64,000 nucleotides of DNA from Conchocele bisecta (lineage: Eukaryota; Mollusca; Bivalvia; Lucinida; Thyasiridae), in assembly GCA_029237695.1 (NCBI GenBank), contig CM055278.1:74752297-74816296 (forward strand), given 5' to 3'. Below, piece by piece: positions 20,644 through 31,763 of the stretch. Both the position numbers and the translations under genes were made by a program. Within the stretch, counting starts at the first letter, position 1. Each line of letters begins with the position of its first letter. The notes beneath the pieces are model-generated. The model was not told the DNA's origin. It was given only the letters and a program-made list of their open reading frames with translations, and made no database searches.

Positions 20644-21761
20644 TTAGCCGATCTATTTATAGATCGGCTAATATATTGGTTATCCATCGAATTCTGAAAA
20701 AGTTTGTAGCAACCCTTTTCTCCGCTATTCGGTAATCTACGAACGCGAATTTTTCTGTATCACTTCCAAATTGCATCAACCGATAAAGTTTGCATTTTTG
20801 GTAATTATCTCCGTTTAAAACTTTACTTATATCCAAATAACACAATTTTGAATACGTAATGAGCTGAACGCCGGAAGAGATTTAACCCGGAAGTTATTGT
20901 TGTTGAAGTCCATAGTTGGCTCTAATGGCCATATACGCCAACATACGCCGATTATTGGGCTAATTTAAAGCTTTTATTTATTAAACAGAACAAGTTTCAG
21001 CCACGTATAATCGCGTAAAATGTGTTTATTCGGCTAATTTATAATCGACCTCTGCTCAAAATCTCCTTACTAGCAACCCCAGCATTTTCGGGTTTATCCC
21101 AGCATCTCGGGTTTATCCCATTGGATCGCGTATGCGCGTCATTTGACGCTAGTTAATATTCACAAAATTTTCCACCAATCAAAACGAAAAATTGCCCTTC
21201 ATAGCCAACTTTGATTTGTTTACGTATCATGCAGGGATGGCAGGGATGCATCCAGCACGCGCGATTGCGGCAATCCCCCTTAATTATTGTCAATGCCGCA
21301 AATTATTGATTGTCTTGCGCCCGACATCGCGCAAAAAATCACGGATGGGGCACATTAGGCCAATCTGGACATGTGCCTGAATACGCAGGAGCTTGCGTCT
21401 ATTTTTAGATGACACTGTAACCGCTAGATATATATAGCTCCGGTAGCTCCGCCCACTCGCGTGCTGCCACAGAATTCGGACAAACTTTGTGTATTGCGGA
21501 GTGTAATTTGTAGATAAATAGAGCATACAGTACAGGTGTTACGCTGGAATATTTCGCAACATAATGGTGACAACAAAACATTGCTGCTATGGCATTGCTG
21601 CTATTGGATGGATTTGGGAACGGGTTTCCAAAACCTGCACAAAATCTAGAAAAATGTCAACGCTGGGTACAGAACTGTGGTCGAAAATAGTTTACCATTG
21701 ACAATGTTACCAGAGACACATACATATGTTCGATGCACTTTACCCTGATTTGATCGGCTAA
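20644..21761. mobile_element. 1.1-kb element with TTAGCCGATC ends, nested in M1
   Basis: It starts TTAGCCGATC and ends GATCGGCTAA. The left end continues into its own hairpin (GCCGATCTATTTATAGATCGGC). It sits inside M1, since M1 text flanks it on both sides. Frames up to 78 codons inside have no recognisable domain. Target duplication could be TTA/TAA but is ambiguous because of the palindromic ends. Its own class is not known to me. Confidence 0.7.
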
Positions 21762-22088
21762 TAACATCATGCTCTGCATGACTTTTCATTTAATTATTTA
21801 TACTAATTAAATTATTCATCTGAAAAAATCATATGTTTCACCGATTATAAAGTATGATCATTGCTCATCAAAACAATAAATACAGAGAAAATAGTAATAT
21901 CCGTTAATATTTTAAGTAAACACGGTTATCGCCCCTGATATCAGTGTGGAAATTTATGTCTCATAATAAAAATGTATAATAATGCCAATCAATACGTGGG
22001 GTAAATGGTGAATTAATGTTTATTTTGCCAGAAAATGTCTCGGATGAACATTTTGTGCCTACTGAGTGGGCATGTGCCTTTAATTTAG
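21762..22088. mobile_element. M1 MITE, right part
   Basis: TTTAATTATTTATACTAATT, GATTATAAAGTATGATCATT, CCTGATATCAGTGTGGAAAT and GCCTACTGAGTGGGCATG then TTAA complete the M1 copy begun at 20445. Confidence 0.8.
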
Positions 22089-22167
22089 ATATGTTCCATT
22101 GCCATATACCGATAATACTATATGTTCATGTTTGCTAAGCAGCCACGCGTGTCTCTGTTTTATAGTG

Positions 22168-22236
22168 GTACCTCTCTAAACCGGATACCCTGAGGACCTG
22201 ACAGTGTGTCCGGTTTAGAGGGGTTCCACTGTAAAT
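22168..22236. mobile_element. P1 mini-palindrome
   Basis: TAGTGGTACCTCTCTAAACC faces GGTTTAGAGGGGTTCCACTG, with TA at both outer edges. It is about 65 bp and nothing but inverted ends. This is the usual look of a pogo/Tigger-type non-autonomous element. Confidence 0.75.
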
Positions 22237-22579
22237 ACTGACCATGTAAAATTAAGAATACCTAGCACGTGGCGTTACTAACGTTTCTCAGTCTTAAATG
22301 TCGAACTTTTAGCTTGAAACCGACTTCCCAAGGTCAAATTAAATTATACGAAATAACGATGATTAATTTATTAATTATTTATATGATTCGGTCATTTCAA
22401 AGATCGTAATTGTCTTAAAATTACTGCTGTGGGCAGATGTTTATTTTGTGATTTCTGCTAATTCGCCTCAAGAGAACCATTGTCGCAAATCAGCAAAGGA
22501 AATATGCGATAATTTATGTTTCACTGTAAATCAGTCATATACGGTTAGATAATACTAAATGGTGAGAAATCGCACAGGG
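22237..22579. other. unassigned non-coding region
   Basis: AT-rich, with no feature recognised. Confidence 0.3.
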
Positions 22580-22865
22580 TATTCAAAAGTAGTCCAGTAT
22601 AAACAAAACAGCCAGGGTGTTTTGAGCTCACAGAGACAGTTTGCTTGCAAATATTGACACATTACTACCCTGTTTCGCTTGAGGAACATGTTCGGGTGTT
22701 TTTAACGCCCATTTTCAACAGTTTTTTTGCATTTAAAAGAAAACTCTGAACCTGTTGGTCACGTGATGTAAACAGAGTTTCTGTGGCCAAATAATGTAAA
22801 CAATTTTGGGGGGACATGACGATGTTGAGTTTTTCTTTCTTAGGAGTACGTAAACCTATTATTTT
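22580..22865. repeat. dispersed repeat, copy 1 (partner at 47600-47860)
   Basis: GTTTGCTTGCAAATATTGAC, CCTGTTGGTCACGTGATGTA and AACAGAGTTTCTGTGGCCAA appear in reverse at 47600-47860. Distinct copies and no coding frame indicate a non-autonomous dispersed repeat of about 270 bp. Confidence 0.65.
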
Positions 22866-23384
22866 GTTCATGCAGATCCAGTGCAGATAGGCTGAAGGTC
22901 ATGTAGAAGTAAGTTCAGCAGCATCCATACGAGTAGTGAAAGAATGAGAGACTGGCCTTATTAGATGACATTCGGCTAAACTATATAGTAAATATATTTG
23001 GTGTGTTCTAACCTATAAACATTCCCAGACATGTTTGTAGGAAGCATGAATATGTATACAATATAAACGGATAATTTACAGGGACACCCTATACAAATAA
23101 GCACACGGAGATTTTCTGGAATATCCGGTTTATGCACAGCTGGGGAAAACTTACGGAAAGCCCGATTGGGTACGGGGCGTCCCTCGCAAATCTTCAAGGA
23201 CGCCTCTACCAACTCGGACTTTCAGTAAGTTTTACCAGCACACTTCGTACCCGCTGTATGATTAGAGGGATTATACTGTATCAATAGCGGTATCGACTCC
23301 ATATTATGTGCTAGTTGAAATCTATGACACTCGTTCAATTAGTATAGTAGTTAAACATGAGCTCCCACATCAAAGGTTGTATTA
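22866..23384. other. unassigned non-coding region
   Basis: No gene recognised. It contains an imperfect inverted repeat near 23150-23260 (no certain boundaries). Confidence 0.3.
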
Positions 23385-23500
23385 TACGGGGCACAGGTGG
23401 AAGACTCGGACCTAGGACTCAATAAATGGCTCATTCGAAAAACGTTACCCCACCCACCCATTTCCTTACAATATACAGTATAGCCTTTCAAGGTGGGCAA
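23385..23500 (+). repeat. inverted repeat, left partner of 25990-26110
   Basis: CAGGTGGAAGACTCGGACCT and ACGTTACCCCACCCACCC appear reversed at 26040-26110 (GGGTGGGGTAACG; AGGTCCGAGTCTTCCACCTG). The intervening 2.5 kb holds a hAT-like MITE and the 505-bp duplication. A third, shorter match (GGTGGGTGGGGTAAC) is at 55740. Confidence 0.65.
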
Positions 23501-24495
23501 CAGCTTGGGAAAATGCCATAGACAGGCTCGCTCAGTTTGCAATTTTCTGCTGACTTAAACGCCTCTGGCAAATAAAAAATGCCTTAGGTCCCCAAATATA
23601 TTCACTACTAAACATCATTTTGTACATTGTTAGTTACACACGTTATAGCTACCAACGTTACAGACATATCTCTTTCCGAAAGAATCCCACACACACATAC
23701 ATCGCCACCTGATTGGCTGTAGTATTCGTAACGCTCCAGTTTAGGTTTTCACGTGACGTCATTATTGATCATTCTGTGAATATAACAAAGGAAATCCGAA
23801 AGTAAAGTTCACGGAAGGTTATGTCGAAATGTTGGGACGCAAATCAAAATAAACGCACGTTTTAGATCATTCAAGGTTAGTGAATTGTAACATCGGATTT
23901 ACTGATGCTTATTTCAGTGATTCACGTCAATATGTTGATACTGTAATGAGGTTTCAGCCAGATTGTACACGTAATTTATGCTTCCACAGCCCACAAAAAT
24001 GTGTGACATTCTTTCGTACACACAATTATCGCCTGGTGTGGTAGCTAATTTGCCCGTAACTAACGAAATGCTTAAAGCAGATGATTGAAGTGAATATATT
24101 TGAACACCTAAGACATTTATCGATTACCAGAGACATAAGTCAGCAGCAAAATCGAAATACGTGCTGTTTGAGCGAGTCTGAAAATACGACATTATAATGC
24201 ACCTTAATGAAATTGTCGAAATCTGATTGGCTGATCGATCAATTACCTGCAAGTAAATCCACGATTTACACGTAGGTAACATGTCATGTGATCACATTTA
24301 CATAATTAGATGTATTCCTACGCGCCGTTTCACCCTGAAAATTCCGTCATGTCATGCAATAGATTGTTCGGACAACCAGAAACGTGAGTATTCGGCTATT
24401 CTCCAAAAATGCTGGAGCTAATCAAGAAGACGAGAGCCCTCATAACTCTGTATCCACTCAACAGCTGTTACCTGTCCAGCATCAAGGTCATGTGC
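23501..24495. other. unassigned non-coding region
   Basis: AT-rich, with no gene or repeat family recognised. 23560-24480 may be the interior of a larger inverted-repeat element whose ends are 23385 and 26110. Confidence 0.3.
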
Positions 24496-24718
24496 AGGGG
24501 CGGATCTAGAGAGAGGGGGGGGGGGGGAATGGTCCGGGGTTGCAACACCCCCGTTCAGCCACGGAGTTTACATATATCGCAGTTTACCACTAGTTGGAGT
24601 CTGAATTTAAATGCCGTAAAACACATGAAAGTGCATTTACGGATAGCATACTCGCTACACTCTGTGGAGCTCGAAAATAGGACAGCCTGCCGTTCCTCAA
24701 ATGCTAGATCAGCCCCTG
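24496..24718. mobile_element. hAT-like MITE with poly-G tract
   Basis: It starts CAGGGGCGGATCTAGAG and ends CTAGATCAGCCCCTG, imperfect inverted ends typical of hAT. ATGTG lies on both sides, a possible worn target duplication. A run of 14 or so G follows the left end. The body (CAGCCACGGAGTTTACATAT, TGAATTTAAATGCCGTAAAA) matches 61990-62160. A 153-codon frame crosses it and is not a gene. Confidence 0.7.
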
Positions 24719-25032
24719 ATGTGGTGCCCTGTGACAACACTGGCTGCTGTCGTACTGAAGTGGACTTCCACAATCACCAGCAAAGGGTGGAAAATAACGT
24801 CCTTGTACCGCCTACGACCCCAGCCATTTACCAACATCCATCGCCATATAATTTCCAAAATTCACTGTGAATATACACAACCATAACTATGACAATCATT
24901 AAGTGATCCACTTATAAAACTGTAAAATGTCGAGCTCGACAAGCAAGCATCAGCGATGTCGGCCATTTTTTCTAACTTTGAATGGGAATTCCCAGCAATG
25001 TATTCCATTGGACAATTATTATAATATTCAAG
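24719..25032. other. unassigned non-coding region
   Basis: Flank between the hAT-like MITE and the tandem duplication. No feature recognised. Confidence 0.3.
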
Positions 25033-25537
25033 GTAGTGTTGAACCATATATAAAATAATCATTGGTGGATGATAAAGAATATATAGATGAAATAAAAGTT
25101 TGTAAATCGTAACACAATTCTCCATTAGTTTTCGTATTTCTTTTGCACTATTTGTTTTCGTGTATTATGTTTATGGCAGTTGTCACGGTTGCAGACAAGG
25201 TGTAAATCGGCCAATATTGTGAGGGTTGTAATGGGTATGCCCATATTAGTTGGTATTTGGTTCAGAAATCGGGAAAATGAGTCAGAAATGTTGGTCGTAC
25301 ATTAGAATAGAGATAACCGTATTGAAATTTGTAATTTGGGGAGATACTCGGTGTATTTACGGTTGGAAACTTCGATTTACGTCTCCGCCTGCGGCGTCGC
25401 CGTAAATCGAAGTTTCCAACCGTAAATCCACCGAGTATCGCCCCAAATTACAAGGAGATAACTGTATTGAAATTTGTAATTTGGGGAGATACTCGGTGGA
25501 TTTACGGTTGGAAACTTCGATTTACGTCTCCGCCGCA
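25033..25537 (+). repeat. 505-bp tandem duplication, unit 1
   Basis: From GTAGTGTTGAACCATATATA the sequence repeats at 25538 with an offset of exactly 505 bp. I could see no difference through the next 400 bases. The unit contains a palindrome around CTCCGCCTGCGGCGTCGCC, with arms CGGTTGGAAACTTCGATTTA / TAAATCGAAGTTTCCAACCG and GAGATACTCGGTGTATTTAC / GTAAATCCACCGAGTATC. Confidence 0.9.
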
Positions 25538-25980
25538 GTAGTGTTGAACCATATATAAAATAATCATTGGTGGATGATAAAGAATATATAGATGAAATAA
25601 AAGTTTGTAAATCGTAACACAATTCTCCATTAGTTTTCGTATTTCTTTTGCACTATTTGTTTTCGTGTATTATGTTTATGGCAGTTGTCACGGTTGCAGA
25701 CAAGGTGTAAATCGGCCAATATTGTGAGGGTTGTAATGGGTATGCCCATATTAGTTGGTATTTGGTTCAGAAATCGGGAAAATGAGTCAGAAATGTTGGT
25801 CGTACATTAGAATAGAGATAACCGTATTGAAATTTGTAATTTGGGGAGATACTCGGTGTATTTACGGTTGGAAACTTCGATTTACGTCTCCGCCTGCGGC
25901 GTCGCCGTAAATCGAAGTTTCCAACCGTAAATCCACCGAGTATCTCCCCAAATTACAAATTTCAATACAGTTATCTCCTA
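25538..25980 (+). repeat. 505-bp tandem duplication, unit 2, with long palindrome
   Basis: It repeats unit 1 and ends in the fuller palindrome. CCGTATTGAAATTTGTAATT on the left faces AATTACAAATTTCAATACAG on the right, roughly 75-bp arms around the CTGCGG centre at about 25895. It is a foldback element by shape. Confidence 0.9.
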
Positions 25981-25989
25981 ATTTTTCTA

Positions 25990-26110
25990 AGCTCTTTCCT
26001 ACCTTGAAAACGCTATAGTGTCTATTGTACGGACATTGGTGGGTGGGGTAACGGTTTACAAATGAGCCATTTATCAGGTCCTAGGTCCGAGTCTTCCACC
26101 TGTGATACGG
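25990..26110 (-). repeat. inverted repeat, right partner of 23385-23500
   Basis: CTACCTTGAAAACGCTATAG, GGTGGGTGGGGTAACGG and CTAGGTCCGAGTCTTCCACC read as the reverse of 23385-23500. Confidence 0.65.
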
Positions 26111-26184
26111 GGACGCTTTTTTCGTCCATTCTTTCAATTGTTCGAGCAAAATAAACATTAATTTACCATTACCGGACATGTTAA

Positions 26185-26630
26185 AGGTATATGCCCTCTC
26201 AATAGGCACAAACTGTTCTTTATAAATAGGAATTAAATAAGTGTATAATTGTTTCACTATTCCACCAGTTCTAAAAAATACAAGTGCCCGCTTTCCAAAT
26301 ATAATCATTTAGTAATATGTATTTTACTGACTCGCGGTGGTAGCAGGCTATATTTTCCTATGCAAATGAGGCATGACATTTTTTAATTATTATATTAAAA
26401 TATTTTCCACAGATTATAAAGTAGGGTCATTGCACATCATTTGAAGGAAACATAAGTATCGTCCCTGATATCAGTGAATATTTTCGTCTGATATAAAATG
26501 TATAGTAATGTCAATCAATACGTGGGGTAATGGTGAATGAATTATGAATTATTTTGCCAGAACATGTCATATCTTCAGAATATACAAAACTATATCTGTC
26601 TGCATATATTATAACCTAGTCAGTGGGCCT
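26185..26630. mobile_element. M1 MITE copy with TTAA flanks
   Basis: TTAA at 26181-26184 and 26631-26634 bracket AGGTATATGCCCTCTCAATA ... GTCAGTGGGCCT. The internal order is as in 31207-31705, with small losses near the right end. Confidence 0.8.
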
Positions 26631-26649
26631 TTAATTGAGATTATTATAT

Positions 26650-26985
26650 TTATTTCCAGTTAATATCAGGGGCAATAACCATGTTTCCTTCAAATGTTAA
26701 CGGAACAACTATTCTCTATTTATTTTGTGATGGGCAATGACCATACTTTATAATATGTTAATACACATATTTATTCAGGAGACGCATGTAGTTGATATAA
26801 ATACTTTATAAAATGTCCTGTATCATTTGCATATCAAAATAGCCTGGCACAACCGCGCGTCTATCAGTAAATTAAAGATTACTAAATGATCATATATGTA
26901 TAGCGGGCATTAGTAATGTTTAAAACTGGTGGAATAGTGACACAATTATACACTTATTTATTTCTTATAACGACCATTTTGGGCC
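26650..26985 (-). mobile_element. M1 MITE, reverse partial copy
   Basis: ATATCAGGGGCAATAACCAT, TTCAAATGTTAACGGAACAA, CATTTGCATATCAAAATAGC and ATACACTTATTTATTTCTTA are M1 in reverse. It begins a few bases after the previous copy, so the two lie tail to tail. Confidence 0.75.
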
Positions 26986-27374
26986 TAACAGATGGGAGCC
27001 CAACTTTATTATAGAACCAATGTCAATACGAGAGTTGTTTGGACAGGTCGGCGATCAACATGGGGGAGTGTGCAGAGAACATAAATCACGGGAACTAACG
27101 TGCTTATCTGTGCCAACCGTTCCAACCTGACTATCCGACACTATATTGTATACTACTGAGAAGGTGTTCAAGAACGAAATAACGAATTGTTCCATAAAGT
27201 TGCGTCAGAATCATTTCGCCGATTTAAAGGCTCTGTGTATCCGATAAGCATAAATAGGGCGAGACAAAATCGTACTCGGTCCGGGACACGAAACGACCAC
27301 CTCACTAACCATGACACATTTATGATAGAAATCAGAAAAACAAGTTTAATACAGAATACCATGCAAGTGTCTTG
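26986..27374. other. unassigned non-coding region
   Basis: No coding frame or repeat was recognised beyond the flanking elements. Confidence 0.3.
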
Positions 27375-27620
27375 TTATATCAAGTGTATCAGGCAAGGCT
27401 AGAAACGCGTAGGCAAGCCTCGGAATTCCTACCGTTTCCGAGCCGATCCCGATCGAGCCGAACCCAGTAAACTTGTTATCAAAAGACACTAGCATGGTAT
27501 TCTATTTATCAGGTAAAGTTGTTGGCTATATACTGTGCAATTATGCCATTGATTTCGTTAAAAAGAACGCGAACTTGTTTCTGTGACGTCATTCCACTGA
27601 CGTAATTCGGTAGAAAACGG
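27375..27620. mobile_element. F1 foldback element copy
   Basis: TATCAAGTGTATCAGGCAAG faces GTAAACTTGTTATCAAAAGA around CGTAGGCAAGCCTCGGAATT. It is followed by TATTTATCAGGTAAAGTTGT and the ACGTCATTCCACTGACGTAA outer arm. Confidence 0.7.
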
Positions 27621-28429
27621 TAGGTCATTTTAGGCTGCGTGAACAGGGTCGCATCACATACGGGAGGGGGGGGGGGGGGTGGTGGATATATATTCAGTAT
27701 ATATTCAGTCCTCACCATACCAGAGCCAGAGCATCACTCCCTAAAGGTATTAGGATTAGTACTAATCTACTACTTACTGAACAAATAATAAAAGCACACG
27801 TCATACCCTGGAATGGACATGAAGCGCAGGTTTAGCAGAATATGATGTCAATAATATTGAAGTTCGTTCAAGTCTGTAATTAACGGTGAAGGAATCAGTC
27901 GATGATTATACAATACTTTTGAAAACATACCGTTTCCAAGAGTAAGCACGATCGCCATTACATTTAACATGTCACGTGACTGATCCACGCCAATCAACGT
28001 CCTAGTTTGCCATCCATAACAAGCATATTGCAGATGATTTTACATTCAAATACCATACATATATATTATTTGTCTGTGGCAATTAGTACAGATACCTGTC
28101 TATACTGGGCATGAATACCATGTCACGTGTTATCAATTTTCAGCCAATTACAAGACGGCAATTCAATTATTTCGACCCTCATTCTCTGCGAGCGGCAATT
28201 TGTTGATCCTAATTTCGGCGCTACCTAAATCCGGTCGGACAGTAGTAATGTAGGCGTGCATTTTAAATGAAGCAGAAGTGGCAGAATTTCACACATTCAG
28301 ATTTGCTCGAGGTTGTCGTATCAGATAATTTTGTTGGCGAACGTTTTTGGATTTTATAGATTTCGGCGTAAAGTTCCACAAAATAGCTGACGTCCACAAT
28401 GACCTTTAGCCCGTTACATACTTATAGAA
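27621..28429. other. unassigned region with a G-run
   Basis: A run of about 14 G lies at 27666-27679. No gene was recognised. Words near 27740-27780 (TAGGATTAGTACTAATCTAC) resemble part of S1. Confidence 0.35.
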
Positions 28430-28615
28430 CACCAACTCTACATAAACTCAAATAATTATTGTTTGTTCTAAATAATTAGAGCTAGCATTATATTTTTGGA
28501 TCTAGCTCGAATTGATTTAGAGCTAGCTCCAAATGATTTAGAAAGCTCTTGAAATGATTTGGAGCTCGCTCTAAACATTTAATGCTAGCTCTAATTATAC
28601 TGAGGCTACATACTT
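28430..28615. mobile_element. AGCTAGC-rich palindromic MITE, copy 1
   Basis: CTACATAAACTCAAATAATT, then repeated GAGCTAGCTC words with A/T spacers, then ATGCTAGCTCTAATTATACT. It matches 29663-29835 but has lost its right end. Confidence 0.65.
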
Positions 28616-28764
28616 TGGGGCACGGAAACTAAAAGTAATTATGTATGCACACGAACTGGGTTACATGTATGACAGAGCTCCGCTGTGGAATTTCTTCCAT
28701 TATATTTACACCGTCTTTAACTTCATAATTGAAACGCCCATTCAACGTATTGCGTTTATCTCCC

Positions 28765-28995
28765 AATACAATACATTAGACAAACGTGACGTCGCGCGAC
28801 GTTGTTAAAGTTAGCAACGTCGCTGTTTCGTAAAACAAGAGTATTGCTAATCATCAGTTTAACGTCATATTTGGCTATGTACAGTTTTGAAACTATGAGA
28901 AAATGCAGTGTAAATACGCACTTTAAACAGACCAAATGTATTATGCACCCCAGTAAACGCAACAGCCCATGGTTTTATTCATTAAATAAAAACAT
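28765..28995. repeat. dispersed repeat, copy 1 (partner at 54663-55060)
   Basis: CAATACAATACATTAGAC, GACGTTGTTAAAGTTAGCAA, AAATGCAGTGTAAATA and ATTATGCACCCCAGTAAACG recur in the same order at 54663-55060, where GACGTCGAGCGACG replaces GACGTCGCGCGACG. The frames that cross it are not conserved. Confidence 0.65.
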
Positions 28996-29317
28996 CTCAA
29001 GATCGGAAAAACAATCTACATGGGCCATGACTGTTTTGGTCAACTTTCAACATCATTTACAGAACATCTTGCTATTGTTTTAAAACAACTATCGGCGAAA
29101 TATGTCCAAGCGACGACGGAGGCAATTTGGGAGCCAGACGATCACATCGGAAATACAATCTAATTAACGACAAGTCGAGGCACCGTAACCAACATGAACA
29201 TGGTAACTACGGTCACCATGGTAACAGTCATCAACAAGATCCGTAGCAACAAGCCCAGCTATTAACGATGGCAGCGAACGCTATTTCTATGTTCACACGT
29301 TTTAGGACCGCACCGAG

Positions 29318-29394
29318 TACAGTGGAATCTCCCTACACCGGACACACTGGGAGGTCCCCAGTGTGTCCGGCTTACAGAGGTTCCACTGTAAAAC
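29318..29394. mobile_element. P1 mini-palindrome
   Basis: TACAGTGGAATCTCCCTACA with CCGGACACACTGGGAGG faces CCAGTGTGTCCGG and CTTACAGAGGTTCCACTGTA. TA lies at both edges. A further single arm is at 29500-29525. Confidence 0.75.
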
Positions 29395-29662
29395 AGACAG
29401 ATGACTACTTCAAGACACACGTGGGTGCTTTGCGATCACGAACATACGGAGATAAGTGGCAATGAACTCGATAAAAATAAGCAGAACTAACAGTTATCCG
29501 TGTCCGGTTTAGAGAGGTTCGACTGTACGTGTTTGTACTGCGTTGAATGCTTCTCTTTCATCGATATGCATGTCACATGTTCATCATCGTGTACGGCGCT
29601 AGATCGCGAAATGTGTGTGTTCACTGGTCTCGTTTGTGTATCTATCTATTTTCTATGTAACG

Positions 29663-29835
29663 CCAAATCTACATAAACTCAAATAATTAATGCTGGCTCT
29701 CAATAGTTAGAGCTAGCATTAACTATTTAGAGGTAGCTCCAAATCATTTGAAGAACTCTCTAAAACATTTGGAGCTAGCTATTTAATGCTAGCAATAATT
29801 ATTTGAGTTTATGTAGATTCAGCGTTCCAGGAACG
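29663..29835. mobile_element. AGCTAGC-rich palindromic MITE, copy 2
   Basis: AACGCCAAATCTACATAAAC faces GTTTATGTAGATTCAGCGTT, with several GAGCTAGC words inside. A second, shorter relative (GAACGCCAAATCGACATAAA...GATTTGGCGTTCC) follows directly at 29831-29900. Confidence 0.75.
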
Positions 29836-29900
29836 CCAAATCGACATAAAGCCCAAAGTTAGTATTAATTATTTGAGTTGATTGCAGATTTGGCGTTCCA

Positions 29901-30375
29901 TAATTTTCCATACATTCTGATGATAATCACCACATTTGCTCTTACCAAATGACGACCATGCGCATACGCAAACTGGTCACGAGGAACATACACCCGATTT
30001 GATCAAATCATGGATCAATAGTCACTTTCTATTCCTTTGGACGCTTGATTTAAGTTACATAACACATTAATACGACAATAATAAAACTATGTGCAACTAT
30101 CCAATGAAAGAGTTAAAAGAATAGAACAGTAAACGGATCAATTTCAATATATTCCTCAATGGTAACTGTGATACAATATCTATTGTCTGGAGACCTAGAT
30201 TTGTGGGAATAAATTGAGCCGAGACGAGAGAAAATTGGTTTATTGACAATTGTAGATCGGCAACATTTGTTTCGAAATTTACATTTATTGTATTCGAATG
30301 AAATTTAATTATGAGTTTTCTATGAAACAAAAGCAAATAATCGGCAACTATCGACACCTTCTTTCGGAATTGTCA
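29901..30375. other. unassigned non-coding region
   Basis: AT-rich; no feature recognised. Confidence 0.3.
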
Positions 30376-30384
30376 TATCATTTG

Positions 30385-30466
30385 ACAAGACATGTGATAG
30401 TGTCACACAATCATGAGAGACATTTGTCTCATCTTGTCTCTCATGACTGTGTGACACTATCGCATG
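30385..30466. repeat. hairpin, about 35-bp arms
   Basis: ACATGTGATAGTGTCACACA with ATCATGAGAGACA faces TGTCTCTCATGACTGTGTGA and CACTATCGCATGT around a TTTGTCTCATCT loop. Two mismatches were seen. No family members were recognised elsewhere in the window. Confidence 0.75.
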
Positions 30467-30805
30467 TATCTGTAATCGCAAAGACAGAAATCACTCACAT
30501 AACTTTTAATAACCTATTGAGTTTCATGATATCGTCACAAACTGAAATGCGAAATCACAAAACAAGGAAGAATAGAGCCATTGAATAGTATAACCGACTT
30601 AAACGTGTGTGAATACGTTTAGCATTGCATACATTTAAATAAATTTATAGTTTGTTACCATAAGTGATATAGAAGCGAAACATGTATTTTAAATACCGTG
30701 ATAATTAAATTGCCGTGATGACTTTAATAATTGAATTTCTGCGATAATTGACAATTGTTACTTCGATATCGGGTAATAAATAAGAACCATACTATTGATT
30801 ATTAC

Positions 30806-30834
30806 AGATAGATAGATAGATAGATAGATAGTTT
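30806..30834. repeat. (GATA)n microsatellite
   Basis: About seven GATA units directly before GTTTATTTACGTCTCACC. Confidence 0.9.
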
Positions 30835-31202
30835 ATTTACGTCTCACCAATCGTACAACATATACTAAAACGGAGCAAACAGTTATTTACATAATGCACA
30901 ATTGCCATTCTAAACAGAATTATGAGAGACGAGTATGTACTACATGTATGTATTACATGTAGGTATATGGTGAAAATAATACGCTAAGGTAAGCTATTAT
31001 TATTGTCTAATGCATGGTACGAATGTAAACGGAGTATTTCATTATTTTATCATGTAGTCATCAAGTTGGTGCATGTAACTCTGTATTACATTAGGACATA
31101 ATTACGACACAGGACTTCACGGCAACATGGTGGCAGATGAATTTTTGTGATATAGAGTACAGAGATGGACACAATATACGACGTATCTACTCAAGGTAAG
31201 GC
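30835..31202. other. unassigned non-coding region
   Basis: No gene recognised. It ends at the TTAA target of an M1 copy. Confidence 0.3.
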
Positions 31203-31206
31203 TTAA

Positions 31207-31705
31207 AGGTACACGCCCACTCAGTAGTCACAAACTGTTCTCTATAGGAATTAAATAAGTGTATAATTGTGCCACTATTCTACCAGTTCTAAAAATTACA
31301 AGTGCCCGCTATACAGATATAATCATTTATTAATATTTATTTTACTGACAGTGACGCGCGGTGGTATCAGGCTATTTTCATATGCAAATGAGGCATGGTA
31401 TTTTTTAATTATTTATACAAATTAAATGCGTCACCTAAAAAAATAGTATTTTCAACAGATTATAAAGTAATATATTGCACATCAAAAATAATACTGAGAA
31501 TAAATAGTAATGTCCGTTAACATTTGAAGGAAACACGGCTATCGCCCCTGATATCAGTGTGGAAATTTACGTGTGATATAAAATGTATAATAATGCCAAT
31601 CAATACGTGGGGAATGGTGAATTAATGTTTATTTTGCCAGGAAATGTCTCAGATGATGTCTCTGATATAAAGAACATTTTGTGCCTACTGAGTGGGCATG
31701 TACAT
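31207..31705. mobile_element. M1 MITE, full-length copy with TTAA flanks
   Basis: 499 bp between TTAA at 31203-31206 and TTAA at 31706-31709. The ends AGGTACACGCCCACTCAGTA and GCCTACTGAGTGGGCATGTA are inverted over at least 30 bp. Near each end lies ACAAACTGTTCT or AGAACATTTTGTG. TTAA flanks fit piggyBac- or Kolobok-type mobilisation. No transposase was seen. Confidence 0.85.
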
Positions 31706-31763
31706 TTAACTGCATGTGCTGTTTTCGTAGTTAATATTGTATTTAAACATTGTTCAATATATA

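Noticed and set aside
24409..24870. 153-codon open frame
   Set aside because: Runs through a hAT-like MITE including a poly-G tract; the other MITE copy breaks it.
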